A DNA stretch of 9,847 bases from the NCBI GenBank assembly GCA_945866285.1, contig CAMBHC010000070.1, forward strand, positions 1-9,847, written 5' to 3'. Numbering within the stretch: position 1 is the stretch's first letter; every line of letters begins with the position of its first letter. Source of the stretch: Candidatus Sulfopaludibacter sp. SbA3 (GTDB lineage Bacteria; Acidobacteriota; Vicinamibacteria; Vicinamibacterales; UBA2999). Position numbers and translations under genes: made by a program. The notes beneath the pieces are model-generated. The model did not search any database and had not been told where the DNA came from. It saw only the letters and a program-made list of their open reading frames with translations. Below are positions 1-6,738 of the stretch, one piece after another.

Positions 1-2147
1 TACTTCTTGGGTAGTTCGAAGACGTACAAGGTGTGACCGTTGGCCGGTGGGTTGATCTCCGGCGTGATCGTCCGCGGCACCACGCGCGGGCTGCCGCCGC
101 CGACTCCGGTGGTCACGGCCACGTACTGCTTGCCGTTGGCCGAGAACGATACCGGGAAGCCCTGCACCGCAGTGCCGAGGCGCGCCGACCACAACACTTC
201 GCCGGTCTTGACGTCGTGCGCACGGAACTGGCGATCCAGGTCGCCGATGAACATCACGCCGCCGGCGGTGCTGAGCGCGGCGGTCAGGTAGGCCGCTCGC
301 TGCTGCACACTCCACGTCTCCTTCATGGTCGTGACATCAATGGCCAGCAGCTTGCCGACATTGCCGTCGCTGCCGGGCATCTCGAAGAACTTGCGCGCGG
401 CCGAGGTGCCGCCCGAGCCTTCGGCGAACTCCACCTTGCGGGCGACGATCTCCATGCACGACTGGCTGAGCGGTATGATCAGCTGCCTGGTCGGCGGGTG
501 ATACGTCATCGCCTGCCAGTTGTGTCCGCCCTCGGTACTCGGGCACACCGCGAGCCATTCGTCGATCTTCTGGTCGAGGATGTCCTGCCGGTAGGTGGGC
601 GTGCCCTTCTCGGGATCGATCTTGTCGAACATGTTCTGGAACACGGTCTGCTTGTAGCCCAGGAACTTGCCGGTCTTGCGCTCGAGCTTCCACAGGATGC
701 CGGCCTTGCCGATGGTGAAGACCGCCTTCTCGGGTCCGTTGTCGATGAGCACGCGTTCGAACACCTCGTCCTGATCGAGCGTCTCGCCTGGAATGTGCTG
801 GTAGTGCCACGCGAGCGTCCCGTCCTCGGCCCTGAGCGCGATCGTCGATCCGGTATAGAGCGCCGCGTCAGCGACCTTGAGGCCGCGGCTGACCGGCATC
901 CACGGCTTCGGCTGCGCCACGCCGTAGTAGATGAGATCAAGATCGGGATCGTAGCTGCCGACAATCCAGGTATCACCGCCCGCGCGCATCCCGTCAGGCA
1001 AGGCGCCCCAGGTGTCGCCGCCGGGTTCACCCGTTCTCGCGACCGTGTGGAACTTCCACAGCAGCTTGCCGGTGCTGGAATCGTAGGCGCTGATGAAACA
1101 GCGCTCGGTGGCGCGGAAGCGGTCGCAGCCCTGCAGTCCCTGGATCACCTTGCCCCGCACCACCAGTGGACCGCTGGTCTGGTAGTAGCCCTTGGTGTTG
1201 TCGGCCACCGTCACGTTCCAGACGACGGCTCCCGTGCGGGCGTCGAGCGCGTAGAGCTTGGCGTCGGTGGTCGAGAGGAAGATCTTGTCCTGGTAGATCG
1301 CGATGTTGCGCATCGATGCGAACGAACCGACGGCGGCGTTCGGGCCGACCTGGTTCTCCCAGATCAAATCGCCGGTGGCAGCATCAAGCGCCTGCACCAT
1401 GTTGAGCGTGTGGGTGAGATACATGATGCCGTTGTGCACGAGCGGCATGGGCTGGTTCGCGCCGCCCTCGTTCATCGACCAGCTCCACGCCAGCTTGAGA
1501 TCCTTCACATTCTTGGTGTTGATCTCCGTGAGCGGGCTATAGCTCCACGCCTGGTAGTTGCGGCGCGCCATCAGCCAGTCGCCGGGGTCGGGATTCTTCA
1601 GCATCTCGTCGGTCACCGGCACGTAGTTCTTCACTTCACCCTTCACCGAGTGGCCACGTGGTGGCGCGACGACTGCGCGGGCGGGCGGTGCGGCGCCGGC
1701 GGGCGCCTGAGCCGCGGTTGGCCGGGCCGCAGGGCGCTGGCCGGTGGCGATGACGCCGATGGGCGCAACCGTGGCCGCGGCCAGAGGCTGGGTCCCGGCG
1801 GCGGCGCCGTTGTATTGCAGGATGTAGGCCGAGATGTTGAGGTACTCCGCCTCACCCAGGCTCGGCTTCCCAGGGGGCATCGTCGCCGCCATGTACTCCA
1901 CGAGCTCGTTGGTGGTCCGGCCGCGCCACGTCGTCATGAAGTTGGCACCCGCCAGCGCCGGCGCCTCGTTCTGCCCCACCAGCGTGGGCTGGTGGCAGCT
2001 CGCGCAGTTGGCTTGGTACGACGCTTGCCCCGCCGTGGCCTGCGCTTCCGTGTAAACGGCCGTCGGCGGCACGGCCTGGCGGGCGGTAAGCGTCAGGTGG
2101 GCGCTCGAGATCAACACCAGGGCGGCGCAACTAATCCACGTCTTCAT
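1..2147 (-). CDS. Exported PQQ-dependent dehydrogenase with N-terminal cytochrome c domain (quinohemoprotein), 3' end at window edge
   Basis: Predicted periplasmic quinoprotein that oxidises an alcohol or similar substrate at PQQ and passes electrons to its own heme. My translation from ATG 2147 reads 715 residues, ending LYVFELPKK, then TA at bases 2-1, almost certainly the first two bases of a stop. Residues 1-25 form a Sec signal peptide. A cytochrome c domain follows, with CASCH at 48-52 and probable axial Met90 in ATMPPGKP. An Ala/Pro linker (about 115-165) leads to an eight-bladed propeller, entered by GDWLMARRNYQAWSYSPL and containing GGDTWG-type and GSYDPDLDLIYYG blades. Asp458 (LDQD) aligns with the catalytic Asp. 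Odd points: the vicinal Cys pair is absent (SMRNIAIY, 278-285), the usual Ca-binding Asn of GTGN is Gln412 (GVAQPKPW), and Cys341/Cys350 may form another disulfide. The start overlaps the CHRD gene stop (ATGA); GAGGG lies 6-7 nt upstream. Family certain, substrate unknown. Confidence 0.93.
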   Translation of the reverse strand, partial: MKTWISCAALVLISSAHLTLTARQAVPPTAVYTEAQATAGQASYQANCASCHQPTLVGQNEAPALAGANFMTTWRGRTTNELVEYMAATMPPGKPSLGEAEYLNISAYILQYNGAAAGTQPLAAATVAPIGVIATGQRPAARPTAAQAPAGAAPPARAVVAPPRGHSVKGEVKNYVPVTDEMLKNPDPGDWLMARRNYQAWSYSPLTEINTKNVKDLKLAWSWSMNEGGANQPMPLVHNGIMYLTHTLNMVQALDAATGDLIWENQVGPNAAVGSFASMRNIAIYQDKIFLSTTDAKLYALDARTGAVVWNVTVADNTKGYYQTSGPLVVRGKVIQGLQGCDRFRATERCFISAYDSSTGKLLWKFHTVARTGEPGGDTWGALPDGMRAGGDTWIVGSYDPDLDLIYYGVAQPKPWMPVSRGLKVADAALYTGSTIALRAEDGTLAWHYQHIPGETLDQDEVFERVLIDNGPEKAVFTIGKAGILWKLERKTGKFLGYKQTVFQNMFDKIDPEKGTPTYRQDILDQKIDEWLAVCPSTEGGHNWQAMTYHPPTRQLIIPLSQSCMEIVARKVEFAEGSGGTSAARKFFEMPGSDGNVGKLLAIDVTTMKETWSVQQRAAYLTAALSTAGGVMFIGDLDRQFRAHDVKTGEVLWSARLGTAVQGFPVSFSANGKQYVAVTTGVGGGSPRVVPRTITPEINPPANGHTLYVFELPKK

Positions 2148-2587
2148 TTCTTGCCCTCTTGAATGAGCAGCCAGCCCCAGAGGTTGCCGTCTGGGGCCTT
2201 CTCGCTGTGGAGTTGGACGTAGAGCCGGCCATTGGCCAGGTCGTCGACCTGGTCCTTTGTCAGTTCAAGGGTGCCGCTGATGGTGCCATTCGTGCCCTGC
2301 GTGACCTTCAGGTCGCCGATCGCAGGGCCCCGCATGGCCGTCCGCGGACTCCGGTGCACGCGCGCGACCGTTGGTGCCGTCTTGAGGCCGGCGTAGTTGC
2401 CGGTCAACGTGAGAGTGTTGCCACTGAGCGTCGCGGTCACCGCGCCAGAGCCCGCAATGGTCGCCTGCATGGCGATATCGAGTGCCACAGGAGACAGGCG
2501 GGCGCGATACTGGCGCGACTGGGCGCCGGCAGTGGCGACGAAGGTGGCTACCAGGCAGGCAGCCAGCAGAACAAGCCGTCTGGTCAT
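2144..2587 (-). CDS. Secreted CHRD-domain protein
   Basis: A 147-residue exported protein. Residues 1-22 (MTRRLVLLAACLVATFVATA, then GA) are a clear Sec signal peptide. The remaining roughly 120 residues form a single CHRD (chordin-type) beta domain. Its hallmarks are the opening YRARLSP, the middle GTISGTLELT, and the closing LYVQLHSEKAPDGNLWGWL, which matches the usual 'LYVxxHT...GEIRGxL' ending. The biochemical role of bacterial CHRD domains is not established; they are extracytoplasmic. There are no Cys residues after the signal peptide. Its TGA stop overlaps the ATG of the PQQ dehydrogenase (ATGA, 2147-2144), so the two genes are very probably one transcript and translationally coupled, which suggests a shared envelope role. 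No Shine-Dalgarno precedes ATG 2587 (TTTTGGCCC lies directly upstream); see the promoter entry for possible leaderless initiation. Confidence 0.9.
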   Translation of the reverse strand: MTRRLVLLAACLVATFVATAGAQSRQYRARLSPVALDIAMQATIAGSGAVTATLSGNTLTLTGNYAGLKTAPTVARVHRSPRTAMRGPAIGDLKVTQGTNGTISGTLELTKDQVDDLANGRLYVQLHSEKAPDGNLWGWLLIQEGKK

Positions 2588-2595
2588 GGGCCAAA

Positions 2596-2601
2596 ATGAT
2601 A
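2596..2601 (-). promoter_or_regulatory. Putative -10 element of the CHRD-PQQ dehydrogenase operon
   Basis: Read on the minus strand this is TATCAT, a good TANNNT box, lying exactly 8 nt before the ATG at 2587. Transcription would start at or within a base or two of the start codon, giving a leaderless mRNA. This fits the lack of any ribosome binding site. Minus-strand TTGGCA copies exist in the neighbouring repeats, but at 13 and 22 nt spacing, so no proper -35 is claimed. Prediction from sequence only. Confidence 0.4.
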
Positions 2602-2613
2602 CCTAAGAACTAA

Positions 2614-2664
2614 GTGCCAAAGGTGCCAAAGGTGCCACGGGTGCCAGGGGTGCCAGGGTGCCAA
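2614..2664. repeat. 9-bp tandem repeat array in divergent intergenic region
   Basis: Five 9-bp units, GTGCCAAAG twice, GTGCCACGG, then GTGCCAGGG twice, run into a sixth partial copy GTGCCAA that shares a base with unit 5. The TGCCA core starts at 2615, 2624, 2633, 2642, 2651 and 2659. The last three bases of each unit change from AAG to GGG across the array, so it is ordered rather than random. It occupies half of the space between the two divergent promoters. It may be a slippage product or a multi-copy protein binding site; the sequence does not decide. Confidence 0.85.
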
Positions 2665-2685
2665 TCACACCCATCGGGCTAGAAT
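2658..2685 (+). promoter_or_regulatory. Putative promoter of the exported PPOX-like gene
   Basis: TAGAAT at 2680-2685 is a TANNNT -10 box ending 8 nt before ATG 2694. The last copy of the tandem repeat supplies GTGCCA at 2658-2663, matching TTGACA at four of six positions with a 16-nt spacer. No Shine-Dalgarno lies between the box and the ATG, so the message may be leaderless. The 8-nt distance is the same as on the opposite strand for the CHRD gene. The -10 assignment is moderate, the -35 weak. Confidence 0.35.
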
Positions 2686-2693
2686 CGTCTGCA

Positions 2694-3227
2694 ATGGCCA
2701 CCGGCACTCTTGTGCGCGCCTTCAGCTTGTGCCTCCTGCTGCCGGCACTCGCCGGTGCGCAGGCCGCACCACCTCCCTCGCGAGGTGCGATCCTGGCAGC
2801 CAGCCGGGACGTCATCGCGAAGGCGCGCTATTGCACGTTCATCACCATCGCCGCCGACGGCCATCCACAAGCGCGGATCGTAGATCCGTTGGAGCCCGAT
2901 GAAGCCTTCACAATCTGGCTGGCGACGAATCCGCTCACGCGCAAGGTTGATGAGGTGCGGCGGAACGCCCGAGTCACGCTGTCGTGCTTCGCGGCTGCGA
3001 CCTCAAGCTATGTGACGATCATCGCGCGTGGAGAACTCATTGCCGACGCCGCCGAGAAGGCGCGGCACTGGAAGGCGGAGTGGACGCCGTTCTATCCGAA
3101 CGGAGCAAAGGGCACCGACGTCGTACTGATTCGCCTCAGCCCGCTTCGCCTTGAAATCGTCAGCACTGAACGCGGCATGGCCGGTGATCCCAAGACATGG
3201 CGGCCGCTAACCGTCACGTTCCCGTAG
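2694..3227 (+). CDS. Exported pyridoxamine 5'-phosphate oxidase-like (split barrel) protein
   Basis: A 177-residue protein and the only plus-strand gene. From ATG 2694 the first 24 residues (MATGTLVRAFSLCLLLPALA, then GAQA) form a signal peptide. The frame is open back to a GTG at 2658, but that start would place 12 extra polar residues before the signal and begin inside the tandem repeat, so I prefer ATG. The mature part looks like the flavin-binding split barrel of the PPOX / general stress protein 26 group: RYCTFITIAADGHPQARIVDP (46-66), IWLATNPLTRKVDEVRRN (74-91), then VTLSCF and YVTIIARGEL strands, and a conserved-looking tail GMAGDPKTWRPL (161-172). Members usually bind FMN, heme or F420 in the cytoplasm; export is unusual. 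No twin-arginine motif is present. It converges on the metalloprotease gene with 4 bp between stops. The family is likely; the cofactor and reaction are unknown. Confidence 0.85.
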   Translation: MATGTLVRAFSLCLLLPALAGAQAAPPPSRGAILAASRDVIAKARYCTFITIAADGHPQARIVDPLEPDEAFTIWLATNPLTRKVDEVRRNARVTLSCFAAATSSYVTIIARGELIADAAEKARHWKAEWTPFYPNGAKGTDVVLIRLSPLRLEIVSTERGMAGDPKTWRPLTVTFP

Positions 3228-3231
3228 GACA

Positions 3232-4335
3232 CTACCTGCACACCGGCTGCACGCCGCGGCCGTCGATCTGCGCGAACACCTTGTCGATGGCGACGGCGTG
3301 GCTGCAGCTGTTGACGCGATAGCGCAAGTACTCCTGGACCCACACCACGTCGCCTTCGTTGTCCACGGCCGACTGGCCGGCGCCCCGCCGGAGGTCGTCC
3401 CGGTATTTCGCCTCGAGGGCGAGGCGGAACTCCAGCGACTCATTGCGCGGCGGGAACGCCACCGCACCGGCTGACACCACTCCGCAGACGCCGAAGGTGC
3501 CGGTGTTGTCGATCTGTGCGAACACGCGCGTCTGCGCCTGGGCGTGCGAGCACGCGTTGACACGATAACGGAAGTACTCCGACAACCAGACGATGTCGCC
3601 TTCGCTGTCGACGTAGGTGGTCGAATTCCCACGCTTCAAGCCATCCCGGTATTTCGTCTCGAGCTGGGTGCGGAAGTCGAGCGACTCGTTGCGAGCCGGG
3701 AACGACACGCTGCCGCTGCCCCCCACGGAGTAGAGGAACTGGGCGGCAGAGATGTCGTCAGCTGTGAGCGTGTCGGTGTTGCCCGGCGACGAGTTCATCA
3801 CAGCGGCCACGTTCTGGCCGTGGTCGTTCGGGTGATTGAGGCCAATCACATGACCGAACTCGTGCATCACCAGGCGCCGGAAGTCGACCACGCCAGACTG
3901 GGCGTTGCCGCGATAGGAGTTCCATGACAGCTGGTTGTTCATCAGCACGTCGGCCTCGGTAATGGAGCTGCCGCTCGACAGCCACAGCGCATAACCGGCA
4001 TACGACTCCCAGGACCGGCCGTAGATGGACGAGGACCAGAAGGCATTGTTGACCCCGTTGCCCAGGCCGGTGGACGCCGTGGAGTCGCGGATCACGCGGA
4101 ACTGCACGCGGTCCATGTACTGATTCCAGATCGCCATGGCGGCTTCCGCGGGCTGCCCCCACGTCGTCGAGCCGTCGGTGAGCGTGACGCCGTTCGAGAT
4201 CGAACCGAACTGCAGCGACATCACCGGGTTCGATGGCCAGCTCGGGCCGTCGTACCAATAGGCCGGCGCGCGGCGGGCACCGGCAGTCAGGATCAGGCCC
4301 ACGGCCAGCGACAGGATGGCGAGACGGCGGATCAT
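3232..4335 (-). CDS. Secreted M10-type (matrixin-like) zinc metalloprotease with two C-terminal Cys-containing repeats
   Basis: A 367-residue exported protease, last gene of the long minus-strand operon. Residues 1-25 are a signal peptide. No pro-domain with a cysteine switch is visible; the catalytic domain starts almost at once (WYDGPSWPSNPVMSLQFG) and holds the zinc site HEFGHVIGLNH (158-168: His158, His162, His168, catalytic Glu159). The Met-turn Met180 lies in AAVMNS, followed by LTADDISAAQFLY, as in matrixins and metzincins. The C-terminus consists of two related 73-residue modules (212-284 and 294-366), each with FPxRNES, a KYRD helix and a Cys pair 22 residues apart (262/284, 344/366). 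I cannot name that module; it may bind substrate or cell surface. The start ATGA overlaps the stop of the preceding 200-residue gene, with GGAG 8 nt upstream. Substrate unknown. Confidence 0.93.
   Translation of the reverse strand: MIRRLAILSLAVGLILTAGARRAPAYWYDGPSWPSNPVMSLQFGSISNGVTLTDGSTTWGQPAEAAMAIWNQYMDRVQFRVIRDSTASTGLGNGVNNAFWSSSIYGRSWESYAGYALWLSSGSSITEADVLMNNQLSWNSYRGNAQSGVVDFRRLVMHEFGHVIGLNHPNDHGQNVAAVMNSSPGNTDTLTADDISAAQFLYSVGGSGSVSFPARNESLDFRTQLETKYRDGLKRGNSTTYVDSEGDIVWLSEYFRYRVNACSHAQAQTRVFAQIDNTGTFGVCGVVSAGAVAFPPRNESLEFRLALEAKYRDDLRRGAGQSAVDNEGDVVWVQEYLRYRVNSCSHAVAIDKVFAQIDGRGVQPVCR
3238..3702 (-). repeat. Duplicated 73-residue module inside the metalloprotease gene
   Basis: Module 1 is encoded by 3702-3484 and module 2 by 3456-3238, separated by a nine-residue linker. 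Counting by eye over an ungapped alignment, about 46 of 73 residues are identical. Conserved blocks are RNESL, KYRD, VDxEGDxVW, EYxRYRVN, CSHA and VFAQID. Both end in VC, so each module probably closes one disulfide. Confidence 0.9.
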
Positions 4336-4934
4336 TGGCGCCGCTCCAGCTGGCGCACGCGGTCGCGGACCAACGTGACGAAGTCACTGAGCGAGATCGC
4401 GTCGGCCATCGACCGAACCAGCGCGTTGTTCCGTGACTCGGCCGACGCCCCGATGGCCGCCGGTGACACCAGCGGGGCAAACGCGGCGTCGAGCATGCGT
4501 GCCGTTCCGGAGGCCACTTCATTCATCACCCGGAACCGGCCCTGGTCGGACCCGACAATCGGACTGGCCGCGTGCAAGGCGCCATTCAGGAACAACACGT
4601 CGCGGTCACCGACCTTGAACGTGGGGACATGCGACACGTGCAAGGTCTGGTCGCCAATCGTCCCGCCCAACACGTCGACCACGAGGGTGCGAGGGGCACT
4701 GCCTTTCAGCGTTTGCTCAACCGCCAGGGTCACCTTGGTGACGATCAGGCGTGACGCGCCGTAGTTCTCCCACTCGGCCCGGCGGCTGGTGACGGTGCTG
4801 ACGACAATGGTGGCGGCGCGCTCGGTTAACTGCTCGAACGTCAAGGTGCCGAGGTCGAGCGCCGGTTGCTGCGCGGACGGCGTAGCGGGCAGCATCAAGA
4901 CCAGCAGCGCGGCAAGCGCAACCGAAACTCGCAT
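4332..4934 (-). CDS. Secreted protein of unknown family, partnered with the metalloprotease
   Basis: A 200-residue protein with a clear signal peptide (MRVSVALAALLVLMLPATPS, then AQQ) and no Cys. I do not recognise a named domain. The mature part begins LDLGTLTFEQLTERAATIVV, as in envelope proteins that start with a short helix before a beta strand. It alternates likely beta strands (SRLIVTKVTLAVEQTLKG, TLVVDVLGG, VPTFKVGDRDVLFL) and ends in a helical, charged tail (SDFVTLVRDRVRQLERRQ). The LKG...VLGG...FKVGDRDVLFL pattern suggests one compact beta domain (inference). A good ribosome site, GGTGGAAAT, fills the 9-nt gap after the second VWA gene. Its TGA overlaps the ATG of the metalloprotease (4335-4332), so the two should be made together. 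It could be a chaperone, inhibitor or substrate-binding partner of the protease, but nothing in the sequence settles this. Confidence 0.8.
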   Translation of the reverse strand: MRVSVALAALLVLMLPATPSAQQPALDLGTLTFEQLTERAATIVVSTVTSRRAEWENYGASRLIVTKVTLAVEQTLKGSAPRTLVVDVLGGTIGDQTLHVSHVPTFKVGDRDVLFLNGALHAASPIVGSDQGRFRVMNEVASGTARMLDAAFAPLVSPAAIGASAESRNNALVRSMADAISLSDFVTLVRDRVRQLERRQ

Positions 4935-4943
4935 ATTTCCACC

Positions 4944-6029
4944 CTACCAGAGGACGGACGAAAGAGCGATGGCGGTCGCCAGGACGGCGACCAGCTGCAA
5001 CGCCAATTCGGCACGCTCGCGCAGGAACACGGTGCCGAACATGGCGAGTCCAAGGCCCGCGGCCAGGAATCGCCAGTACAGCTCCTGCACCTGGCCTTCT
5101 TCGGTGGTGGTCGGCGCCTGCCTACGGCCAGCATCGATGATCGCGTTGGCAATCTCGCGATCGGGGTCGCGATCAAGTTCGAAGTACTGCCCGCCACCGG
5201 CGGCCGCGATGCGCTGCAGCGACGGGCGGTCCAGGCGCGAGCGCCCCGGCGACGGCACTTCGACACCGTCGGCATCCAGGCTCACCGGCAGCATCCCACC
5301 CGAAAGCGTGCCCACGCCGATGACATTCAGCGGAACGTGCGCCTGTCCGGCCAGCTCGATCGAGCGTGCCACCTCGCCGCTCCACGACTCGCCATCCGAC
5401 AGCATCACGAACAGCTTGGCGTTGGGCGAAGGGCCGTGAATCTCGCGATCCTTCTCGATCAGCCGCAGGCCCCAGGCAATCCCCTGCTCCAGGTTGGTGT
5501 CCCAGGTCGTGTCGTCATCCAAACGGAACGGCGGCCGCACGAACAGGTGATCGAGAAAAAAGAAGACGGTGTTGGGATCGCGCGTCAGCCGGATCTGCGG
5601 CGTGGCGATATGCGCGAAGACGGTGAGCGCCAGGCGGTCGTCGTTCCAACTAAGCGAATCTCCGAGCAGGCGGAGAAACGTCATCGCCCGCTGCCAACGA
5701 TTGCCCGGGACGTCGGTCACGTGCATTGAGGCCGACCCATCCTGCAGCACGACGATGTCGACGCCGGCGCGGCCGACGACGGTGGTGACGCCCTGGGGGC
5801 GAGCGGTGGCGATGATCAGTGCGGCCGATGCCAGTAGCAGGCACAACCAGAACGGCAGGTCACCCGCCACGCCGAACCGTTCGCTGATGGGAGTTGTGCG
5901 ATGGGCGCGCAGGCTCCGCAAGTCAGACCACCGGCGCCACACGCGCCAGAACCAGGCCACCAGCAGCACGCTTGGCGCGGCCAGCAGCCACAGGAACTGT
6001 GGCGCGCCGAATTGCAGTCCTTCGGACAC
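4944..6029 (-). CDS. Membrane-anchored VWA-domain protein, MxaL-like by position (or BatA/BatB-like)
   Basis: A 361-residue protein. Two membrane segments (about 10-30 and 57-77) precede a von Willebrand factor A domain, and two more (about 318-337 and 344-360) follow it, the layout of BatA/BatB and MxaC/MxaL proteins. The metal-dependent adhesion site looks complete: DGSAS at 97-101 (Asp97, Ser99, Ser101), Thr178 in WDTNLEQG, and Asp212 in MLSDGES. The VWA domain should lie in the periplasm. Initiation is at GTG 6029, directly after the TAA of the TPR-like gene, with AAGGG four nt upstream overlapping that stop; the resulting start SEGLQFGAPQFLWLL is typical of the family. In methylotrophs the gene in this slot (mxaL) helps insert Ca2+ into PQQ methanol dehydrogenase; transferring that role here rests on gene order. 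Bat-type aerotolerance proteins are the alternative. Confidence 0.92.
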   Translation of the reverse strand: MSEGLQFGAPQFLWLLAAPSVLLVAWFWRVWRRWSDLRSLRAHRTTPISERFGVAGDLPFWLCLLLASAALIIATARPQGVTTVVGRAGVDIVVLQDGSASMHVTDVPGNRWQRAMTFLRLLGDSLSWNDDRLALTVFAHIATPQIRLTRDPNTVFFFLDHLFVRPPFRLDDDTTWDTNLEQGIAWGLRLIEKDREIHGPSPNAKLFVMLSDGESWSGEVARSIELAGQAHVPLNVIGVGTLSGGMLPVSLDADGVEVPSPGRSRLDRPSLQRIAAAGGGQYFELDRDPDREIANAIIDAGRRQAPTTTEEGQVQELYWRFLAAGLGLAMFGTVFLRERAELALQLVAVLATAIALSSVLW

Positions 6030-6728
6030 TTATCCCTTGCGCTGGATCTTGCCGCCGGGTGTCGCCTCTGGCTGGGCTTCACGGTCACCGTATTCCATGG
6101 GCGCAATCACCTGGAACTCCTCGGTCGGGGCAGCGGGAGGCGGACCGCCGGGGCGGCCATGGATCGTGTTGCCTTCCGGCAAATCACCAGCGCGGCCACG
6201 CCCCTTCGCAACTGCGACCGGCGCGGTCTTGCCGGGCACCCGTGACGCGACCTCGTCGCGCACCCGCGTGACGTATTCGTAGTTGTATGCCGCATCGGCA
6301 TGGCGGGGCGATGCCTTCAGCACGGCGGCATAGGCCTGCAGTACCCCATCCAGTTGCTGCACCCGTTGCGTCTGGGGTGCCGCGGCCTCGCGCTCGCTGG
6401 CGCGAAACGCTGCGTTCGCCGCCGTCAGCAGAACCTCTGGATCCAGCTCCTGGCTCTTCTCCTCCATCACATCGTCATAGCCGCCGATCCAGTAAGCTAC
6501 GCGCGCGCGAATGCGGCGGATGTCACTGGAGAGGCTGCCCTGCTCGCCGGGCAGGTAGTCCGAGATGGACGCAGCCGGCGTCAGCGTGTCGTCGACCTGA
6601 AACTGGAGCGTGGCCATCTGCTGACGCGCATCGGCGACGCGGGCGGCAAGCCTGGCTTCAGACCACGAGAGCCAAGCGGCGGCCGACAGGACGATCGCGA
6701 CGATGAGGCGGGTAACAACGGTCTTCAT
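6030..6728 (-). CDS. TM-anchored TPR-like protein, MxaK-like by position (or BatC-like)
   Basis: A 232-residue protein. I start it at ATG 6728 (MKTVVTRLIVAIVLSAAAWL), which has GGGAG 6-7 nt upstream and gives an immediate N-terminal membrane segment (about 5-22). The frame stays open back to 6998, but that extension reads through a palindrome and an Arg-rich antisense-like stretch and is rejected. After the anchor comes a helical region (24-115), then a TPR-like unit (LDGVLQAYAAVLKASPRHADAAYNYEYV, 126-153). A low-complexity Gly/Pro/Arg tail contains IHGRPGGPPP (189-198) and a basic end (GGKIQRKG). It lies between two VWA genes, where methylotroph clusters carry mxaK, also a small membrane-anchored TPR-like protein; BatC is the alternative analogue. 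It probably scaffolds the VWA partners in the periplasm (inference). Its TAA is directly followed by the GTG of the next gene. Confidence 0.85.
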   Translation of the reverse strand: MKTVVTRLIVAIVLSAAAWLSWSEARLAARVADARQQMATLQFQVDDTLTPAASISDYLPGEQGSLSSDIRRIRARVAYWIGGYDDVMEEKSQELDPEVLLTAANAAFRASEREAAAPQTQRVQQLDGVLQAYAAVLKASPRHADAAYNYEYVTRVRDEVASRVPGKTAPVAVAKGRGRAGDLPEGNTIHGRPGGPPPAAPTEEFQVIAPMEYGDREAQPEATPGGKIQRKG

Positions 6729-6738
6729 GGCAATCTCC

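Noticed and set aside
33..2162. A 709-codon open frame on the plus strand
   Set aside because: It is antisense to the PQQ dehydrogenase, is rich in Arg, His and Gly without domains, and arises from the GC-biased third codon positions of the real minus-strand gene.
2614..2664. CRISPR array
   Set aside because: Units are 9 bp and contiguous with no spacers; there are no cas genes.
2603..2815. A 70-codon minus-strand frame encoding a repeated Leu-Ala-Pro tail
   Set aside because: The repeat tail is just the 9-bp intergenic array read in frame, and the rest is opposite the exported PPOX-like gene.
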